A stretch of 64,000 nucleotides of DNA from Dugong dugon (GCA_030035585.1 CM057464.1:75438919-75502918); one strand, 5' to 3'; positions 1 through 13,375 are shown, counted from the stretch's first letter. A program made the numbers and translations. Notes: generated from the letters alone by a model not told the origin.

Positions 1-408
1 GAAACCACAGGATGCTGTAGTACCATCAATATAACTCAGCTTCCTAGGAAAGCAAGTTCCACAATGTTTCTGAGGGAAAACGTGCTATGAGACCCATAGC
101 ATGTGCTATAAACTAATTTAAAAAGAAACACTAAAATAAATCTATTTGTACACTGGATACCGACTTTCTGTCTTTTAAAATAGAGGAAAAAAATAAAAAT
201 AAAAAACCTAAAACAGACTACTAACTAACAATGAAACTGTGTCTGCAGCATTTTCCCATTTGCCTGGTGATCTATCAGCGGTCTTCCTCATTTTCAGCAA
301 ACCAGAATCTGATATATCAATGTATGGTAAGACACACAAATTCCTTGGTAAGAAAATGGCAAATATCCTGCACTTCTTACTGATGCTTGTAATTTATAAA
401 AATCTAAA

Positions 409-1310
409 GGAGCCCTGGTGGCACTATGGTTAAGCACTTGCCTGCTAACCAAAAGACTGGCAGTTCAAACCCACCAGCAGCTCTGTGGGAGAAAGATGTG
501 GCAGTCTGCTTCCATAAAGATTCCTGCCTTGGGTCTGGGGTCATAAAAGCTAGCAAGCAGCCATCTAAGATGCATCAATTGGTCCCAACCCACCTGGAGT
601 AAAGGAGAATGAAGAACACTAAAGTCACAAGGAAAATATTAGCCCAAGAGACAGAAAAGGCCACATAAACCAGAGACTCCATCAGCCTGAGACTAGAACT
701 AGATGGTGTCCAGTTACCACCAATGACCACCCTGACAGGGAACACAACAGAGAGTCCTGGATGGAGCAAGAGAAAAGTAGGGTGCAGAACTCAAATACTA
801 GTAAAAAGACCAGATTTAATGGTCTGACTGAGACTGGAGGAACCCCAGAAAGCATGGTCCCTGGGCTCTGTCAGCCTAGAACTAAAACCACTCCTGAGGC
901 CAACTCTTCAGACAAAGATTAGACTGGACTATGGGACATAAAATGATACTCGTAAAGAGTGTGCTTCTTAGCTCAAGTAGATACATGAGACTAAATGCGT
1001 AGCTCCTGTCTGGAGGTGAGATGAGAAGGCAGAGAGGGTCAGGAGCTGGTTGAATGGACATAGGAAATCCAAGGTGGAAAGGAGGAGTGTGCTGTCACAG
1101 TATAGAGAGAGCAATTAGGGTCACATAACAGGTATGTATAAATTTTTGTATGAGAGGCTAACTTGAATTGCAAACTTTCACTTAGAGTACAACAATAAAA
1201 TAAAAATTAAAAAAGATTACTTTCTTGGAAAGCCCACAGGGAAGTTCTACTCTGTCCTATAGGGTCCTCATGAGTCAGAATCGACTCGAGGGCAACAGGT
1301 TTGGTTTTTC
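409..1310 (+). repeat. AfroSINE split by an L1 3' end
   Basis: This tRNA-derived SINE has its head at 409-532 (tRNA-like A-box region and B-box 'ggcagttcaaaccc') and its tail at 1216-1310 ('gagtcagaatcgactcgag'). The two halves flank a LINE insertion at 533-1215. The bases 520-532 (attcctgccttgg) recur in diverged form at 1216-1228 (attactttcttgg), as expected for a target-site duplication of the inserted element. Confidence 0.88.
533..1215 (+). mobile_element. LINE (L1-type) 3' end inserted in an AfroSINE
   Basis: About 683 bases with no open frame end in 'caataaaataaaaattaaaaaa', a poly-A-like LINE tail. Phrases near 790-835 ('pyrimidine-poor gaccagatttaatggtctg') match the element at 59845-60200, and the start ('ggggtcataaaagc') matches part of the L1 3' region near 19731. 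I infer a 5'-truncated L1 3' UTR; the subfamily is not determined. Confidence 0.7.
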
Positions 1311-2984
1311 TGTTCTAACAAAAATTCCTGGCAGTTATATATAATTGGTGTGTCATATCTTGTAGCAATTTCACTCAATGTTAAATTAGGCTTTTCTTGT
1401 TAATTGCTTATCTGAAAATAAAATTAATCTGTAAAAATAAACTCAAATGGATTTTTTAGCTACTTAAAAAAATATAAAAATAAAGGAAACATGTAATCAG
1501 AACATAACTAATTCTAATTAAAATAAGAATTCACTCATAAATCTAACATAAAATTTTTCTGGAAAAAAATTCTCTAAAAACTGAAAAAAAGAAAAAAACT
1601 TTAAACAAACTATATTCCACAAGAGAAAAAATCCTGAGGCAAGTCCTGTAGTAAGTGGCAAAACATTTCAAAGGGCAAATCTAAATTGAAATTCATTTAC
1701 CAAGAAAACAATTTTTAATATTCTAAAATATATATGCTAACATGTAAAAATGTTTTAAATGTCAGAATATTATCAAATATTAACCAAAACCTCACATTAC
1801 ACTGGATTGAAAGAGTCACAGATACAGTCAGACAACCCTAGATGCAACTATTCTCATTTTATATGAAATGGTCACTTATGAAACAAATACTTTTTAAAAT
1901 TCTATTCTATATATTTGATTCTTACGCTTTTAAGAAATTCTTACTTGCCTAAAAGAACTACAAATCAAAACTAAAAATATTCCAGCTCTTTTCTCAACAG
2001 CAAATCTTTTACATTACAAATAAAATAAATAAAATCAGTAGTTTTCATTACTCATTTAAAAAAATTACTACTGAGCTTAAACATTCTTTTCATATCACTA
2101 ACTTAAAAATAATTCCCAATGTGATAATTAAGAATATGAATGCAATAATTTTGGTGGCCCCAATACACAAGACTAACTTATTCAGCAATTAGTATTTGTT
2201 ATACAAATATAGGTTTATATAGGAATGCCTAATTCTGTATTAACTTCATTTGTAAAATACAAAATTCATATGTGTGGAAAATAAGCAAAGAAAAGCTATT
2301 TCCCTTAGGCAAATTTTGTTTTTATTACTACACAAAGTATTTTTATATGAAACATGATGCTGTGTCTCACTAAATAAATAAGAAGCAAAAAACACTCTTT
2401 GATCAAAATCCGTCCACAAATGGAAGGATTGAGAGAGTGTCAGAATGCTTCTATTTGGGGATGTCACCACATTAAAAATTAGCAGAGACCTTTCTGGTGA
2501 CAGAAATAGCACCTGCCACTACCAGTCCTTCAGAGTAGGATTTGATCTCCTATTAAGTCTATGACAGACCAAAGAAAACACTTAATTGAGGCACATCTCT
2601 TCAATCCTGCTCAAAATGCAACAGTTTTCTCCAACAGCATTTGTCAGCAACAGCTACAGCTGTGCTGTCAGAGAAGGAAAATCTAACTGCACCACTCAAC
2701 AGAACTATAAAAAAGCAGGCACTGAAAAATCGAAAATGAATTCTCTATTCTAAAGACATATGCCAGAATATGAGAAGACTCCAAAGCTGATTCTAGTGGT
2801 AAATTCTGGTCAACATTTAGTTGATCAGTTTGAATATCACTGAACAAAAAGAGAGGCAAAATATATGCCAGAGGGTTTTATTTGTTTGCTTACCAGTACT
2901 CCCACTATGATCCAAAATTATTTGAAGTTGCTCACAAAAATATAACAAGATATTATAAATTAGAAGTAGGGCAGTGGTAAGACA

Positions 2985-3240
2985 GTATGGTGTAGGTGGG
3001 AGATAAAGGAGTGCAGGCTGCAGAGCCAAACAACCTGGTTGGAATTCCAGCTCTGCCAGGCACTATAATTCCTGCATGACTTTGGGCAAGTCTCTTATCC
3101 TCTCTGTGCACCCATTTCCTCATCTGTAAAATGGGAATGATGACACCTATCTCGGGGGTCGTTGTATGGGTTAACTTAACACGTGGAAAGTACTTACAAC
3201 AGTACCCGGCAAGTGGTAAATTTTATTAAAATGTTAACCT
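2985..3240 (+). repeat. MIR SINE
   Basis: It shows the MIR core in order: 'gactttgggcaagtctctta', 'cctcatctgtaaaatgggaa', then the 'gtacccggcaagtggtaaa' tail. An ancient tRNA-derived SINE shared by mammals. Confidence 0.9.
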
Positions 3241-3427
3241 AAGAGCGAAAGGGGGTGGGGGAATGCTGAGGCAAAGAATAACAAATAGGCTAGGAATAGA
3301 AAGTGGATCCATTCATGCACACAGCCTCCTATAATGTACTATACATACACACACACATAATTAGGTTTTATTATATCCATAGGTACCCATTGTGCCAAGT
3401 TATGTTGTTGGTGTTGGTGTTCACTGT

Positions 3428-3626
3428 GTTCATTGTTGTCGAGTCAATTCCAACTCATGGCAATCTCACGTGTGCAGAGTAGAACTGATCCACAGGGCTT
3501 TCAAGGCTGTGGCCTTTCAGAAGCAGATCACCAGGCCTGTCTTCTGAAGCACCTAAGGGTGTGTTTGAAGGGTCAACCTTTCAGTTAGTAATGGAGCACT
3601 TAACAGTTTACATCACCCAAGGACTC
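3428..3626 (-). repeat. AfroSINE, diverged
   Basis: The reversed tail 'gttgtcgagtcaattccaac' lies at the left, followed by the middle segment 'ctttcaaggctgtggccttt' and a decayed head ending near 'cacccaaggactc'. It is more diverged than most copies here, so probably an older insertion. Confidence 0.85.
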
Positions 3627-3740
3627 TGTGGCAGGGTATACAAATTCAAATTTTCAACTTTGGGCAATTATATCCATTTTGTTTTTACAGGATGGGATGG
3701 CTTCTGTATATCATGTCTACACGGGCCAAATTAATTAAGC

Positions 3741-4022
3741 ATGAGTTTGCCACATCTTTCCAAAAGAGAGTATGACCAGTTTGGGCAATTTTTAAAGCAC
3801 ACTAGAAGTGCTCCACTTTTAGAACTGGGCGAAAGGACCATGTACATGCCCTTTAAAGATGATCCCCACAAAGGGGAATGGAAGATGCCTCTGAAGCCCA
3901 AATCCCCAGCAACTCTGCCTCACCTGAGCTTAGGACTTGAGGCCATTTCAGAGGACACCAGGAGTGCTCATGAGGTTAAACTGGAACAGCTAAGCCTAAG
4001 AGTAGATTATAAAATATTGTAA
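3741..4022 (+). other. Unrecognised 93-codon ORF, possibly a retrocopy or exon remnant
   Basis: An ATG-to-TAA frame of 93 codons runs antisense to DST and looks more protein-like than its neighbours: it is hydrophilic, with balanced Lys/Glu/Asp and Pro-rich patches (KDDPHKGEWKMPLKPKSP) and no low-complexity run. A stop lies three codons upstream in frame. A short pyrimidine tract and 'tttttacag' precede it at about 3680-3690, so it could be a last exon or a decayed retrocopy. An AATAAA signal appears about 200 bases downstream (near 4222). I do not recognise the protein, and no poly-A tail or target duplication is obvious. Confidence 0.3.
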
Positions 4023-5810
4023 ATATCTGATTCCCCATTATTTTTAATATATTTTAGCCAATGATGACTCAAACAATATCATCAATTATATTTAAATGAA
4101 AAGCACCGCAGGATTTTTATATAAAATGTATTTTAATCCACTATTAGCAAATATTTGCTAGCATCTAAATAGACATAAACATTTAGGACATAATGATTAT
4201 TTCATATCATTTAGGTATCTGACAATAAAGTGATGAAAGTTTATGGCCTCATGCCCCAACTCTGAAAAAAATTAGGACTGAGTAACTTATTTTGCTTTTA
4301 TTTCTTCTTCCACCTTCCATGAGAATTTGGGGTTCTGATAATAAAATATCTGTAGACAGAAGCCCTGAGTTTTAATCAAAAGGGCAACTTTAAGGTATAA
4401 AAAAAACACCCCGAAAGGAGTACTCCCCAATCTCATTAATACCATAGTCCCACTCCTTCCTCCCTAAAACTGCCTGCTGACTTAGCTCCAGTTTTATACC
4501 CCTATTGAATAAATTCAGCTCAGTAACACGAGGTGAATCCATAGTCACAGGGAGTGAGGTTTAAGTGTTAATGAACTGATGAAAATTTAAGAACCTTGGG
4601 AAACTGTCTACCTGATAATTTTTTAGCTTCCTGTAAAAACAAAATAATGCAAAAAGCAGTTTGATTCTCCTTCAGAATAATGAGATCTCTGTTTCCACAG
4701 CCTCTCTGGTATATCCCACTTTACAGGCAGAGGAGGCTGTACCAACTTCCCATACTTGCTCAGCCAGGTAGAGAGGGTCAGCAGAGAGCTGTGGCATGTG
4801 TAAGGACACTTAACTTTGCCCCTAATATATTATGGGCATATAGTTCAGCTGCATAGCAACAGCACTCTATTGTAATCTCCCTGGACACTCAATACAAGCA
4901 TCCTGGAAATTTATTAATAGGTCTTATCTATGAAATTAACCATACAAGTAGGACCAAGGTGCTAGTAGCTGGGAAACACTCAACGAGTCCCAAAATTCCC
5001 AGTCTGATCAGTCTATGTCTCCTTTAATTTCAAATTTCATATATTCAGAAATGTATTCTAACAATTTTTATAGCACCAGAAAGCCTTGTTATTAAACTTT
5101 CTACTACATAGGAAAAAAAGGTACTTTAAATAGGCTTGATTTTTTGTTGTTGTTGTTGCTTTTTATGTATTTTTCAGGGTCTTTCAACTATATATGAAGT
5201 ATAGCTTATTAGCAATAAAGTTAGTATTTATTTTTAAACTTCTCTCCTGCCGAAGATCTTTGTAGTCTCAGTTCAATTCTAATTTCCATACTGTTATAAA
5301 AACCAAACACAAGGAATTAAATAGTTATTGAAGAAAATGAGGGGGAAAAAAAAGCCTAAAAAATACTTAGAAAAGACTTCAGTGAAGACTACCACGTCTC
5401 ACTCTAGAGTCACCCCCTTTTTAAAGCCAGTTTTTCTTCAAGTAGTTTTACTCATCAAATTATTTTCTTGGATGAATACGAAAATTTAAATCATTTGGAG
5501 GCGATCAATGTAAATCAACTGAGGAAATAGTCTTTCCCAGCGAATCTAAGAATAATTTGATTCTTAGACAAAAACAGCTCTTTATATATGTGAATTGAAT
5601 TTCATGTAAAAAGTAATTTGTGAAAATGAGATTTCTGGTGGGATACTATGGGATAAATGTTTTTTATTAAATCACGTTTTTATGTGTTAAAGGAAGTCAT
5701 GACATTTTTTTCTAAAGGTTGCTGGACAACATCTCTGGTTTCCAATATCATCAACTGATACAGGAAAAACTGTGTTATCTGGTATTTTACCAGAAAATCC
5801 TAAAAATTTC

Positions 5811-6271
5811 TGTGGCAGGGGGAAAAATGAATGAACCCTTTCAAATATGTCCAAGTCCTAATCCCAAGAACCTGTGAATACATTACTTTACATGGCAAGA
5901 GGAGCTTTACCAATGTGATTAAATCATGTATTTTGAGATGGGGAGATTATCCTAGATTATCCAGGCAGCCCCGATGTAATCAGAAGCATCCTTCTAAGAG
6001 AGAGGCAAGAGGGTTAAAGTGAAAAAAGGAGAAGGGATGTCAGAAGCAGAAGTCAAAGTGATAGGGCTACAAGCTAAGATGGAAAAGGCAAGGAAATGGA
6101 TCATTCCCTAGAGTTTGCAGAAGGAACACAGTTTTGCCAACACCTTGATTTTAGCCCCATTAAGACCCACTTCGGACTTCTGACCTCCAGAACTGTAAAA
6201 CTATAAACTTGTATTGTTTAAGCCACTAAGTTTCTGGCAATTTGTTACAGCAGCAGTAGGAAAATAATACA
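5811..6271 (+). mobile_element. Solo MLT1-type (ERVL-MaLR) LTR
   Basis: It starts with TG and ends '...taataca'. The body has the MLT1 phrases 'aagtcctaatcccaagaacc', 'gccaacaccttgatttt', 'ctccagaactgtaaaactat' and 'gtttaagccactaagtttct'. The flanking five bases are atttc at 5806-5810 and atttt at 6272-6276, a one-mismatch target duplication. No internal retroviral sequence adjoins it. Confidence 0.88.
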
Positions 6272-8144
6272 ATTTTCTTCTGGGGCAAATTGTCAATTTT
6301 TTTAAAACAAGAACCACTGGTATTATGGAGAGAAGAAAAGTAAGGAAAGGAAGCAAAGTTTCTGCCTCCTAGAGGTTCAGCAAAGGAAAGATTTACATGG
6401 GTAAACCATAGATTTTTTATTTTTCAATGGAAAAGTTATAAGACAGACCAAATGGATCAACAGTCATTAACCTTTTCAATTTTAAACATCCCTTTTATTC
6501 CATCTAGTGTCCTACACCCCATGATCCCATAATTTGAAGAGTGTGTCATCTCCCAAATGAACTATATTTAATAATTATTTTCTTTTTAATTAATAAAAGG
6601 CATACTGCACTGTTAATCAAATACGTTGATCAACATAAAACTCAGACTAGGTTAATATAATTTGAGGCAAAAACATGAGAACTTAATATTTCAGTTAGTC
6701 TGGCCAACCTTATTTGGGATATTTTAGAATACAGAAAAGGGCTCTTACCCCAAGGATTTCAAGTACTCAGATACGTAACCACCGACCTACAGCAATAATG
6801 ATTTTAACTTTTAGTGAAATGTATGTTTTTCTAAAGGAACCGGTTCCCTACTCCTCCCCTCCCTGAACTTTTTCCCACTTGCAGAGTAAGAAAGTTTTTA
6901 CTTCAGTCATAAAGCATGTACATGCTTAGCACTGGATCTGGCTCCAGTCAGTATTCAACCAATGTTCACCCCTTTTCATTCTTCTCCTTCACTGCCGTTT
7001 TTGTCTTCAGGAGATACTGCAGCAAGCTCTTGATTATTCATTCCAAGAGAAAAGTGCCTATTTAACATAATTAAAATACTTCCTTTGAAACAATTCAGAA
7101 ATATCAAATTCCCTATTACCAAATTTCAGCTGTCAGCATCAAAAACATTGTTCTGATCATTCATTATTTCTCAAAGTAATTCACAGCATCCATCAGAAAT
7201 ACACGTGAGCTCTGAGATGGCTAAAAGGACATCTACCAGAAAGAAGGAAGAGATGGAGAACCGGAAAAACTGCAAAGCAAAACATCAACCTCTAACTGTT
7301 CCAGGGTACACTGCACGTTCTTCAAAAAGGTTTGCAGATAAATAGCTCAATGCACTGAACTTGAAGGTTCTTAATATTACATATATATGTATATACATAT
7401 ATGCACACACATACATACACATATATATAATACTTAGTTAAATTGTAGAAATTTTTCATAATTCCATTAGGTCTCTTAAATTTAGGATTGATTTTAATTA
7501 CTGAAATTACATAAAACATCATATATTGATTCTTAAGTATAATTAAGGAAAAAAGTGGTGTACTAGGCCTCTTTGCTATTATTTGAATCTAGGTTTTTTA
7601 ATAATAAAATGTGTTTAGCAATAAAATCTGAAATGCTTTATTTTAAAATTCAATTCTTTAATAACTAAAGGCAACATTAGAGAACGGCTTTGTATAAGTA
7701 AGAGGACAAGAAATCTTCATATATGTTTCATCAAGACTTGCAGAAAGTTAACAGGCACTAAAATAATATTCATGGAGCCCGAGGCTAGGTGTCAGACACT
7801 CGGCAAGGACTGCGTTAATACTACAATGAACAAAATGAACACTGTCTTTGACCTCCGTGTTTACAGGCCATTGTTAGTTCTTCTCTTATGAACTGCCTAT
7901 TGAAGTCTCTGTTTTTCTACTGAAGACAGCATTGCTTTTCTTGTCTATTTACGTAAGTTTTTCACATATTAAGAATATTAACACTGTCATAAGTAAAAAT
8001 TCAAAGAAAAATCTAAATAAATAGAAACTTTTTTCTCTAATTATTGAATCATTATTAAATAACTCTGAGGCAGGAGCGATTTACTTGAAATGTATCACTG
8101 CTACTAGTGCCTCTCATTCAAGAATACCTTTAACCTCAAAAGGT

Positions 8145-8385
8145 AATATGGTGAGGAGGCTAAGGGCACAGGCTGTAGAGACAGATGGCCTGGTTTTAAA
8201 CCCAAACTCTGCCCCTAAATTGTGACCTTGGTCAAGTTATTTAACCTCTATGTGCCTCTATGTTATCAACTACAAAATGAGGATGACTTATTTCATAGGC
8301 TTACTTTTAGGATGATGTAATTCACACAAAACACACCATGCCTGGCACACAGTAGATGCTCAATAAATGCTACCTATTTTAAGTG
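8145..8385 (+). repeat. MIR SINE
   Basis: It has 'gaccttggtcaagttattta', 'ctacaaaatgaggatgac' and the end 'gcctggcacacagtagatgc' followed by 'tcaataaatgctacc', all MIR hallmarks. Confidence 0.92.
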
Positions 8386-9559
8386 GTGCGCTAAAGCCAG
8401 CTCATTCCAGCTTGGAGGAGCTGACAACTTTCAGAATTTTGTCTTTCTTAACACAGCCTTCATTAAAAATCAAATTACATGAAGAAATTTACAGTGAAAT
8501 AAATTACATGAAACCAATGATAATAAATATTAAAAACTCATCACTTCCTAATTGTTTTACTGCATTTTACTGTATCTATGCCCTTGAGTTTATTTATATC
8601 TATTGCACCTGTATGGTGGAAATACGATACAATAGTGTGCTACTGTGCATCTCTTCCCAACTCTGCATTCAGAGATATCAAGTTGGTATCAGGAAACTGG
8701 CTATGGTGCAAGTATTTACACCAAAGAAATTAGCAAATGCAGTAAGACAAGGCTTTTTTCCCTAGCGAGTTGGTTGCCAAATATTAACCAGCACAACACT
8801 GGCTACTATTATTATAATCATCTTTGATTTCTTTCACTCAACTAATAAATTACTGAAGCTCATACAAACAGGAAAAAATAAAGACTGGCAAATCACAATG
8901 TTTGTTATCTCTAGTCTACTTCCTGTGCCTACATGGTACTGTGTATACAAACTTGACCACCAAGCTCAGGCTCCTTTTCAAATCTGTGTCCCTAAAGGAC
9001 CAAATACCTTTGTCTGTAACTGCACCAGACACAGACTGCCTTTTCTGTACTGCCAAGCCTAGACAGATTCAGTATTCTTTAAAAATAACAAGGCTAACCT
9101 GCAAAATTCAATATGAAGGCTACCTTAAAGAAACCGTCATCAGATATAGTCCACACACCTCTTAAAATTGTTTTGACCTTCTGACATTACTTAGCAACTC
9201 AAGTCAATATCAAACAGGCCCACAGTAACTCCAGCTGAATCATAAATATTAACTTCAAAATAATGGTCAAAAACTCCAACTGCCTTCCAATTGCATGTGG
9301 GGATTTTGTGTTAGGACCTAATGCAATAAATACATAAATGATCTGTTCAAACAGACCAGATAAATGTCAAAAGTGTAGCAGTGTTTACACAGCATAGAAT
9401 TAAGACTGCAAGGAGGCAGGCTGGCTGGGCCCTCAAAACCTGCCCTACTTGGTCAGGACTGGGAAGAACAGGAAGTACAGCCCATGTGTCTGGATGCTTA
9501 AGGAGTACAAGGACTTTCTTAGGGTAGCATGGTTACATGAAAAAAAAGCATTCAATTAG

Positions 9560-9710
9560 AAATTCAAATTCCCAGGCTCCAGTTCGAACTCTAGTACTAA
9601 CTAGTTTTATCATGGCTTAATATCTCTGAGCCTAATTCTTCTCAGACATAAAATGCAGGAACTAAACTACATCATCTCATTCAGCTCTATGATTCTGCTC
9701 TTTTCTTCAG
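9560..9710 (+). repeat. MIR SINE fragment
   Basis: A weaker MIR match: 'ctccagttcgaactctagta', a degraded 'cttaatatctctgagcctaa', then 'cataaaatgcaggaac'. The 3' part is missing. Confidence 0.6.
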
Positions 9711-11515
9711 AATAAATGTGCTGTCACTACAAAAAATAATCTTTCCTCTCTGCCTGCCCTACTATGATAACAGTTTCATTAAACTGACCCAAATTTAAAT
9801 ATCATGTAAACAGAAATAATTGCTTAATGTGAAAATATAGAAATCTTACATATCATATCTTAATTCTCCAGCTACACAACAATTAATACATTTTTAGGGT
9901 TATCCTACCACAAAGGCAAGTGCGTAAACAAAGACCTATTTTTTTTCCTTCTGTACTTCCATCAAGCTGAGTCCAGAGCTTCCATCAAACAGAAAGAACT
10001 TAATAAGCATGTGGATAAATTGTGTATTAAGGTCTTTAAGAACTTTGTTTAAATCTACAACATTTCTGTAGTATACCTAATTATAGTAAAAGAAAACTAA
10101 TGCAAATTTTCTGTGAATATGAACCTTATTTAAAGTAAAAAAAAAAAAAAAAAAGAGGACTTTCCCTTCTGGACATGATGGAGTAATAGGGACTGGATTC
10201 ACTCTTCTGTCTTAAACAACTAAAAATAGAGACAGGATTGATGAAACAACAGTTTCTGGACACTAGACAACAGGCAGAGCAGGTGGCAGCAATGCCTGAG
10301 AAAAGGGAAACAAACAAGGTGAGCCCTACCAATGCCCCAGCTTACTGCCCAGAGAAGTTACCAGGTTACAATGCAGGCAGAGTACAGAGACAGAGTCCAG
10401 AATTTGAGGAGGTGAAGATAACTAGAATTTGCAAGGCAAAGAACCAAACAGCAAAAAGTTACACAGAGAAAGGACTCCAGAGATCTGCATGAGGTTCCCC
10501 TTCAGTTTTTATCTGAGAACAGTATTCATGTTTAAGAAAACTACCCAAAGTTAAATAAAGAACCACCAGAAAGGAGCAAGCAGAACTCAAAAAGGTACTG
10601 CCTCAAGAGTAAAGAAAAATTAGCCATAGACTAAAGGCTGCTCTAATCCTGCTTAACAAAGCTTAAAAGCAAACTTCAAAAGGATTAATCTATTCTAAGT
10701 ACTTAACTGCATCCAAAAACAAAACTTAAAAAAAAATCACTTGAACACACACCAAAAAAATCCAGCACCCAACAAAATAAGATTAACAATGTCTGGCATC
10801 TAACAAAAAATTACCAGGCATGCAAAGCAGCAGGAAAAGAAGACCCATAATGAGGAGAAAAAATAATCAATAAGAACAGACCTAGAAATGACACAGATAA
10901 TAACAGTAGACACAGATACTAAAACAGCCATTATTAATTATGTCCCATATATTCAAAAAGTTAGAGGAAAGCATGAGCATGTTAAGGAGAAACAATAAAG
11001 AAATAAAAAGACCCAAATTGAAAAAAAAAAAAAAAAAAAACAATGGACAGGATTAACAGCAGATTAGCCACCACAGCAGATTAGTGAACTTGAAGACATA
11101 GTAATAGAAATTATACAAAATGAAACACAGAAATAAAAAAGAGCTGAAAAAAATAAATTGATCAGAGAGTTATGGGACAATTTCAATCAGCTTAGTAAAT
11201 ATGTAACTGAAGCCCAAAAAGAGAGGAGAGAGAGAGGACAAAAAAAATTTTTGAGGAAATAAATGGCCAAAAATTTTTCAAATTTGATAAAACAATAAAC
11301 CCACAAATCCAAGAAGCCCAAGAAACCTCAAGCACAAGGAACTTAAAAATAATTACTTCAAAACACAGCAACATCAAATTGTTTAAAATCAGAGATAAAG
11401 AGAAAAACCTTAACAGAAGTCAGAAAAAAGAAAAACATACTATATTCAAAAGAAAAAAACATAAGGATGATAGCTAGCTTCTTATTGGAAACAATGCAAG
11501 CCAGAAGACAGCACA

Positions 11516-11675
11516 TCCATTGCCGTCGAGTCAAATCCAACTCACAGCGACCCTATACGACAGAGTAGAACTGTCCCATAGGGTCTCCAAGGAGCAGCTG
11601 GTGGATTTGAATTGTCGACCTTTAGGTTAGCAGCCAAGCTCTTAACCACTGTGCCACCAGGGCTGCAGAAGAAAG
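11516..11675 (-). repeat. AfroSINE nested in HAL1, target duplication visible
   Basis: The reversed tail 'gccgtcgagtcaaatccaac' begins the copy and the head 'ccactgtgccaccagggct' ends it. The 13 bases agaagacagcaca occur at 11503-11515 and again at 11676-11688, an exact target-site duplication, so the insertion postdates the LINE. Confidence 0.93.
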
Positions 11676-11922
11676 AGAAGACAGCACAGTAACAACTTAA
11701 ATGTACTGGGGAGGAAGTGGGGGAAAAGAAACTGTTAAAGTAGAATTCTAGACTCGATGAAAATATTTTCCAAGGGTGAAGGCAAAATAAAGACTTCCCA
11801 GATACATAAAATCATCCAAAAGAATTCATCACCAGCAGACCAGCACTGTAAGAAATAATAAAGGAAGTCCTTCAGGCAGAAAGAAAATGAACCAGATAAA
11901 ATATGGATCTACGCAAGAGAAT

Positions 11923-12222
11923 GTTGCTGTTCTTGGCTGACATCAAGTTGGCTCCTGACACACGGCAACTCCACGCACAAGATCAGGCCATTGTGATCCA
12001 CAGAGTTTTCAATAGCTGATTTTCGGAAGTACATTACCAGGCATTTCTTCTTAGTCTGTCTTAATCTGAAAGTTCCACTAAGCCTGTTCAGCATCACAAC
12101 AACACACAAACCTCCACTGACAGACAAGTGGTAGCTGTACTTGAGGTACATTGGCTGGGAATCAAACCCAGGTCTCCCCCATGGAAGCTGAGAATTCTAC
12201 CACTGAACCACCACTGCCTTCC
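11923..12222 (-). repeat. Long AfroSINE variant (about 300 bp) nested in HAL1
   Basis: This is the longer tRNA-SINE form with a distinct middle ('gctgattttcggaagtacat', 'gcctgttcagcatcacaaca') and the head 'tctaccactgaaccaccact'. The target duplication is acgcaagagaat at 11911-11922 and acacaagagaat at 12223-12234 (11 of 12). Confidence 0.9.
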
Positions 12223-13074
12223 ACACAAGAGAATACAGCACCAGAAATATAACTAAAAATACATTACTTTTTTCTAATTGTTAAAATCTCTTTAAAAGAT
12301 AATTGTTTAAATAAAAAATAATATAAGATTTACAAGATGTAGGAGTAAACTGTCTGACAATAGTACACTGATCAGTAGAAAAAAAAATATATATATATAT
12401 GTTGTTTTTAGGTTCTTTATCTACACATGAAGAGGTATAAACCAAAAGTAGTATCATATTGCTTGAAAGTAGATTGTGAGAAGTTTAAGATGTACCCTAA
12501 AGTACTAAAGAAAAAAGGAAAAGTTCGTAGCACCAAAATTTTTCCAGATCCTAATATTAAGAGGGAAGAACAGGTAGCATTACACTTCCCAGTTCCTAAG
12601 GCTGCCATAATTGTGCCGACCCTAACAATATACCTCTAGATCTTTTAGACTCTAGAACTATAAACAGCTGCTTTAAAATGCTGCCGTTTCTCTAACATAA
12701 ACAAGTAACACTGTGGGGCAACATTATTCTCTGAGTTCCCAACAAATGTGTAAACCAATCCATCCCCCTTGCCATTGCTGTCTACAGGCACATTCCTGAG
12801 TTTCAAATCAGTTTTTCTCCACAAATTGCAGCATTATGTTACTTTTATCTAAATTGAATCTTATCTTCTCCCTGTAATTTCTTCTGTTATTCTCTGTCAA
12901 CAGTTCATTTTGCCTATCTTCCTACATAGGGAAATTATGTACCATGAAGTGAGATAATCTGTATACTTGTTGAAAGTTACAAAAGCTACTTCAAACTTCA
13001 TCTAATTGGCAGTTTTAGAACTGTTTGGAAAAAAATTAGTTTCACAATGTATTTAACTGCAACTATTATTACCT

Positions 13075-13231
13075 ATGGAGCCCTGGTGGTACACTGGTTA
13101 AAAGCTCAGCTGCTAACCAAAAGGTTGGCAGTTAAATCCACCAGCAGCTCCTTGGAAACCCTATGGGGCAGTTCTACTCTGTCCAATAGTGTCGCTATGA
13201 GTCAGAATCGACCCGACAGCAACAGGTTTTA
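13075..13231 (+). repeat. AfroSINE, short form
   Basis: The head 'ggagccctggtggtacactg' is followed by 'gctgctaaccaaaaggttgg' and the full tail 'gctatgagtcagaatcgacc'. It is close to the family consensus. Confidence 0.95.
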
Positions 13232-13375
13232 TTATTACCTACAGTTAATTTGGTTAAGAAACTGAATTCAGAAAATCTTAAAGCCCAAAACCCTCAGTAG
13301 AAATTCATTCACCCAATCATTTTTTAAAAATTAATTATTAAGCACCTACAATACGCCAATCATCATGATAAGCAC

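Larger units (their letters stand above)
10150..12390 (+). mobile_element. HAL1/L1-type LINE, decayed, with two nested AfroSINEs
   Basis: About 1.8 kb of A-rich LINE sequence once the two SINEs are removed. Recognisable phrases include 'gaaacaatgcaagccagaag' at 11489, 'gaattcatcaccagcagacc' at 11823 with 'aaggaagtccttcaggcag' after it, and 'aatctctttaaaagataatt' near the end. These are typical of HAL1 and related old L1 elements. All frames are broken: the longest remnant is about 84 codons at 10238-10492 and is not clearly ORF1-like. Internal poly-A runs lie at 10138-10154 and 11021-11040; the first precedes the element and may be the tail of something else. Confidence 0.75.

Noticed and set aside
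409..500. tRNA-like sequences at SINE heads
   Set aside because: A- and B-box similarity comes from the SINE's tRNA ancestry. None folds as a complete tRNA gene with an anticodon arm and terminator that I can support.
10238..10492. 84-codon frame in the HAL1 region
   Set aside because: It lies within decayed LINE sequence and has no recognisable ORF1 coiled-coil or RNA-binding features.
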